From Anaerolineae bacterium (GTDB lineage: Bacteria > Chloroflexota > Anaerolineae > Promineifilales > Promineifilaceae), in assembly GCA_014879345.1 (NCBI GenBank), contig JACSSI010000195.1:1-7976 (forward strand): 7,976 bases of DNA, read 5' to 3'. Each line of letters begins with the position of its first letter. Positions within the stretch are counted from its first letter, which is position 1. Positions 6,075-7,976 of the stretch are shown piece by piece. The notes beneath the pieces were generated by a model. The model did not search any database. It was given only the letters and a program-made list of their open reading frames with translations, and had not been told where the DNA came from. The translations under genes and the position numbers were made by a program.

Positions 6075-6323
6075 ATGCCAAAAGCTAAAACAAAAAAGTA
6101 CAAGATCAAAACGTACAAAGCGGCTGCGAAGCGGTTCCGTATGACGGGTACCGGCAAAGTAGTGCGCACGAAAGGCGGTAAGAGCCATCTCCGCCGTCGC
6201 CGTTCCAAACGAGTGAAGCGTCAGTTAGACAAAATGCTCGTGGTAACTGCCAAGGGCGACCGGAAACGCATCATGCGTATGGCTCCGTACATGAAGAAGT
6301 ACAAGGCCAATCCGCCGAAATAG
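6075..6323 (+). CDS. rpmI: 50S ribosomal protein L35 (bL35)
   Basis: Small, very basic 82-residue ribosomal protein of the large subunit. The start MPKAKTKKYKIKTYKAAAKR and the following TGTGKVVRTKGGKSHLRRR match the conserved L35 N-terminal half (K-T-x-x-x-A-x-K-R-F then TGxGK). The protein is longer than the usual 64-66 residues. About seven extra residues lie near the N-terminus, where K-x-K-T-x-K appears twice in succession (KAKTKK, KIKTYK), and the C-terminus is extended (APYMKKYKANPPK). A clear Shine-Dalgarno GAGGG (6061-6065) stands 9 nt before the ATG. The gene lies between infC and rplT as in most bacteria. Confidence 0.92.
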   Translation: MPKAKTKKYKIKTYKAAAKRFRMTGTGKVVRTKGGKSHLRRRRSKRVKRQLDKMLVVTAKGDRKRIMRMAPYMKKYKANPPK

Positions 6324-6448
6324 TTAGCGTTACTAATATCGCTGCCTGGCCTCGGTTGTTAGTAAGCAGTGGATTATTTCTCAGAAATAGCTGCTGGTGA
6401 AAATGGCTTGAGTGACCAGCGCCAACAAGAAATGCGAGGATATAAAAT
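6324..6448 (+). promoter_or_regulatory. Structured rpmI-rplT spacer, possible L20 control element
   Basis: This 125-nt gap could fold. TTACTAA (6330-6336) pairs with TTAGTAA (6359-6365). AGCAG (6365-6369) with CTGCT (6391-6395) encloses TATTTC (6375-6380), loop TCA, GAAATA (6384-6389). GCTGGT (6393-6398) can pair with ACCAGC (6415-6420), competing with the previous stem. A Shine-Dalgarno GAGG (6436-6439) lies 9 nt before rplT. No open reading frame or T-tract terminator is present. A translational operator for L20 is a reasonable but unproven reading. Confidence 0.35.
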
Positions 6449-6802
6449 ATGAGAGTTAAAGGTGGGTTTACAACCCAACGTCGTCACAAAAAAGTTTTAA
6501 GCATGACGAAAGGCCAATGGGGCACGCGCAGTAAGCTGTTCCGCCGAGCCAATGAAGCCATGATGAAATCCCAATGGTATGCGTACCGGGATCGCAAGGT
6601 TCGTCGTCGTGAATACCGTCGTTTGTGGATTACTCGTATCAATGCGGGTTCCCGTCAGCACGGAATGAGCTACAGCAAGTTGATTCATGGCCTGAAATTG
6701 GCTGGTGTGCAACTGGATCGCAAGGTTTTGGCAGACATTGCAGTCCGTGATGAGGCAGCTTTTGCTGCTATCGTCGATGTAGCGAAACAAGCGTTAGCCT
6801 AA
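6449..6802 (+). CDS. rplT: 50S ribosomal protein L20 (bL20)
   Basis: Assembly-initiating protein of the large ribosomal subunit that binds 23S rRNA, and in several bacteria also the autoregulator of this operon. The 117-residue length is normal (118 in E. coli). The basic N-terminal extension MRVKGGFTTQRRHKKVLSMTKG is followed by the characteristic SKLFRRANEAMMKSQWYAYRDRKVRRREYRRLWITRINA (28-66), and the globular C-terminal domain contains YSKLIHGLKLAGVQLDRKVLADIA. The Shine-Dalgarno GAGG is at 6436-6439. It is the last gene of its operon, closed by the strong terminator at 6831. Confidence 0.96.
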   Translation: MRVKGGFTTQRRHKKVLSMTKGQWGTRSKLFRRANEAMMKSQWYAYRDRKVRRREYRRLWITRINAGSRQHGMSYSKLIHGLKLAGVQLDRKVLADIAVRDEAAFAAIVDVAKQALA

Positions 6803-6830
6803 CAGCACATACGCACTACCCTCAGATTGA

Positions 6831-6867
6831 AAACGCCACGCTTGGCTGCAAGCGTGGCGTTTTTTTT
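6831..6867 (+). terminator. Strong rho-independent terminator after rplT
   Basis: AAACGCCACGCTTG (6831-6844), a GCTG tetraloop and CAAGCGTGGCGTTT (6849-6862) form a perfect 14-pair stem, and the T run extends to 6867 (eight T in all). It ends the infC-rpmI-rplT operon and insulates the glycosyltransferase gene that follows. Confidence 0.93.
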
Positions 6868-6890
6868 GTTACTGGCGTAACATGCGGGAG

Positions 6891-6918
6891 GATGGTGGAT
6901 GACTGGTAAACGATGGAT
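6891..6918 (+). repeat. Possible decayed heptamer array
   Basis: Four 7-mers GATGGTG, GATGACT, GGTAAAC, GATGGAT can be read in register between the rplT terminator and the next promoter. The similarity among units is weak (GAT at the start of three), so this may be chance. It is listed because a clearer heptamer array precedes the other glycosyltransferase gene. Confidence 0.2.
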
Positions 6919-6926
6919 TAGCGTAG

Positions 6927-6955
6927 TTGTCTGCTTTTTTTCTGTCGAGTAATAT
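6927..6955 (+). promoter_or_regulatory. Candidate promoter for the second glycosyltransferase
   Basis: TTGTCT (6927-6932), 17-bp spacer, TAATAT (6950-6955): 8 of 12 matches to the sigma70 consensus. The expected transcript start near 6962 leaves only about 8 nt before the ATG at 6970, again with no Shine-Dalgarno. Confidence 0.4.
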
Positions 6956-6969
6956 CCACGTTCTGATCT

Positions 6970-7976
6970 ATGAACAAAACGGCCGTTTCCCCCCAAAGAA
7001 ACTATCTAATCTGGATGCTGTTGGTTTTATTAACGGCCGTTTTTCTGCGCCTGTTTTTCATAACGCAAGCACCGCCTGGGCTGACTCATGACGAAGCGGA
7101 TCACGGCATCACGGCCTGGTCTATCGTCAATGGCGCACGGGACATTTATTTCACCATCGGTTATGGGCGCGAACCGCTGTTTGATTATGTGACGGCGCTG
7201 GTGATGAGCGCCTTAGGTGCCACGTTTTTAGCAGGACGGCTAACGGCCGTTTTCTTTAGCCTGATCATGATTGCGGGCATGGGTGCCTGGGTACGGCGTG
7301 CTTTTGATTGGCAAACGGCCGTTTTCACGGCGGCTGGTCTGGCAGTAGGTTTTTGGCCGGTGATGACCGCGCGGCAAGCGCTGCGCTCTGAAACGCTGCC
7401 GGCTTTGTTTGTGCTGGCTGTTTATCTTTTCTGGTGTGGTTTACTCTCAGGCAAAGGGGCAGAAACGCAGCGAAAAAAACAGGTGGTATATTTTGTGGGT
7501 GCGGGATTTGTGTTAGGGCTTACGGCTTACACGTATATTCCGGCACGAGTTTTGTGGTTGATTTTTCCAGCGACAGTGGTGTATTTAGCCTGGCAGAAAC
7601 GGCCGTTATTCCACCAAATCTGGAAACAAACCATCGCCATGCTGGCAGTCGCCTTGCTTACCGCCCTGCCCTTGCTGCTCTATTTGTTCAACAACCCGGC
7701 CGCTGAAAGCCGCATCGGACAGTTGAGCCAACCCATAAGCAGCGCGGTCGAAGGTGATTTCTCTCTCCTGTGGCAGCATATCCGTGAAGGCTTAGGCATT
7801 ATTGCCTTCACAGGTGACAGTTACTGGCGCTACAATATTTCAGGCAACCCCCTGCTGCCCTGGTTCTTCGCTCTCCTTTTTTTCATGGGGTTGGCTGTGG
7901 CAAGTTGGTGGATTGTTCGTGGGAAATCTCATGCACAAACAGACATGCACGAAACGAAAAACAGGGCTGCCGCCTC
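6970..7976 (+). CDS. GT39/PMT-like glycosyltransferase, paralog of the one at 2204 (partial, runs off right edge)
   Basis: An open frame of 335 codons from ATG 6970 reaches the window end without a stop. The protein begins MNKTAVSPQRNYLIWMLLVL and has a first membrane helix (about 12-31). The GT-C catalytic loop PPGLTHDEADHG (35-46) follows, with Asp41-Glu42, and then at least six hydrophobic segments to about 315. It aligns end to end with the N-terminal half of the 2204-4249 protein: shared PPGLTHDEA-HG, YG-EPL, RAFD-(K/Q)TAV-TAA, FWP, AETQR and (K/H)RP(L/I)F-Q-WK. The two are therefore diverged paralogs. It presumably transfers a polyprenyl-linked sugar at the outer face of the membrane; donor and acceptor are unknown. 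The missing C-terminal half would be expected to hold more helices and an extracytoplasmic domain. Five AACGGCCGTT copies lie in 630 bp (6978, 7032, 7242, 7314, 7598), the highest density in the window. Third codon positions favour G and T up to about 7610, unlike the C-rich paralog. Confidence 0.85.
   Translation, partial: MNKTAVSPQRNYLIWMLLVLLTAVFLRLFFITQAPPGLTHDEADHGITAWSIVNGARDIYFTIGYGREPLFDYVTALVMSALGATFLAGRLTAVFFSLIMIAGMGAWVRRAFDWQTAVFTAAGLAVGFWPVMTARQALRSETLPALFVLAVYLFWCGLLSGKGAETQRKKQVVYFVGAGFVLGLTAYTYIPARVLWLIFPATVVYLAWQKRPLFHQIWKQTIAMLAVALLTALPLLLYLFNNPAAESRIGQLSQPISSAVEGDFSLLWQHIREGLGIIAFTGDSYWRYNISGNPLLPWFFALLFFMGLAVASWWIVRGKSHAQTDMHETKNRAAA
7459..7480. repeat. Short purine-rich remnant similar to the insert at 2682
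   Basis: GCAGAAACGCAGCGAAAAAA (from 7459) resembles the left half plus poly-A of the 2682-2734 element. It falls at the equivalent point of the paralogous protein, encoding AETQRKKQ in the loop between two membrane helices. It could be inherited from before the duplication or a second, shorter remnant. Confidence 0.3.

Larger units (their letters stand above)
142..7607. repeat. Highly iterated palindrome AACGGCCGTT, 14 copies
   Basis: Exact copies start at 142, 239, 1812, 2530, 3142, 3372, 3391, 4412, 4473, 6978, 7032, 7242, 7314 and 7598. All lie inside protein-coding sequence, in five genes, two of the copies in a minus-strand gene. They occur in three codon phases: eight read (x)xA-ACG-GCC-GTT as TAV, two read AAC-GGC-CGT as NGR, and four read (K/E/Q)-R-P-(L/F). 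There are none from 4483 to 6977, which covers most of the sortase gene and all of infC, rpmI and rplT. The core CGGCCG occurs a few more times without full flanks (near 1517, 2405 and 7687). Because the same DNA word is kept in every reading phase, it is selected or generated at DNA level. Confidence 0.9.

Noticed and set aside
6799..6996. Minus-strand 65-codon frame downstream of rplT
   Set aside because: It runs through the rplT terminator and the next promoter region and has no domain or ribosome binding site.
1..7976. tRNA or rRNA genes, CRISPR arrays, transposases or phage genes
   Set aside because: No cloverleaf-like sequence, regular repeat-spacer array, DDE or integrase-like protein was found on either strand by reading.

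Overview
The window looks like chromosomal DNA of a Chloroflexota bacterium, probably Anaerolineae-like. The grounds are the gene families, not a database match. Two large GT39/PMT-type membrane glycosyltransferases (at least one with a C-terminal beta-rich domain) and a tandem-GNAT protein sit beside a membrane-anchored sortase and a standard infC-rpmI-rplT operon. Nothing in the window points to a plasmid, phage or insertion sequence.

Layout. On the minus strand at the left edge, a tandem GNAT acetyltransferase (43-1053) overlaps by 17 bp the start of another minus-strand gene that runs off the window (1-59). A divergent intergenic region (about 1054-1334) carries a strong sigma70-type promoter (1269-1297) for a SAM-dependent methyltransferase (1335-2159). 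That gene is followed, across a heptanucleotide-repeat spacer, by a 681-residue GT39-like glycosyltransferase (2204-4249). A sortase with its own near-leaderless promoter follows (4304-5299). Next comes the translation operon: infC (5444-5998, starting on AUU), an intrinsic-terminator-like hairpin, rpmI (6075-6323), a 125-nt structured spacer, rplT (6449-6802) and a strong rho-independent terminator (6831-6867). A second GT39-like gene, paralogous to the first, starts at 6970 and is cut by the right edge.

Functionally there are two themes. The methyltransferase, the two glycosyltransferases and the sortase plausibly serve cell-surface glycan and protein assembly. IF3, L35 and L20 are housekeeping translation genes, probably under leader and attenuator control.

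The most striking signal is a 10-bp perfect palindrome, AACGGCCGTT, present 14 times. Chance predicts about 0.008 copies for equal base composition. It occurs in all three codon phases, in five genes on both strands, and is absent from 4483-6977, which includes all of infC, rpmI and rplT. This behaves like the cyanobacterial highly iterated palindrome HIP1 but with a different sequence. Other points are the AUU start of infC, promoters placed so close to start codons that mRNAs should be almost leaderless, a heptad repeat between methyltransferase and glycosyltransferase, and a degenerate repeat-like insert in the same loop of both glycosyltransferase paralogs.
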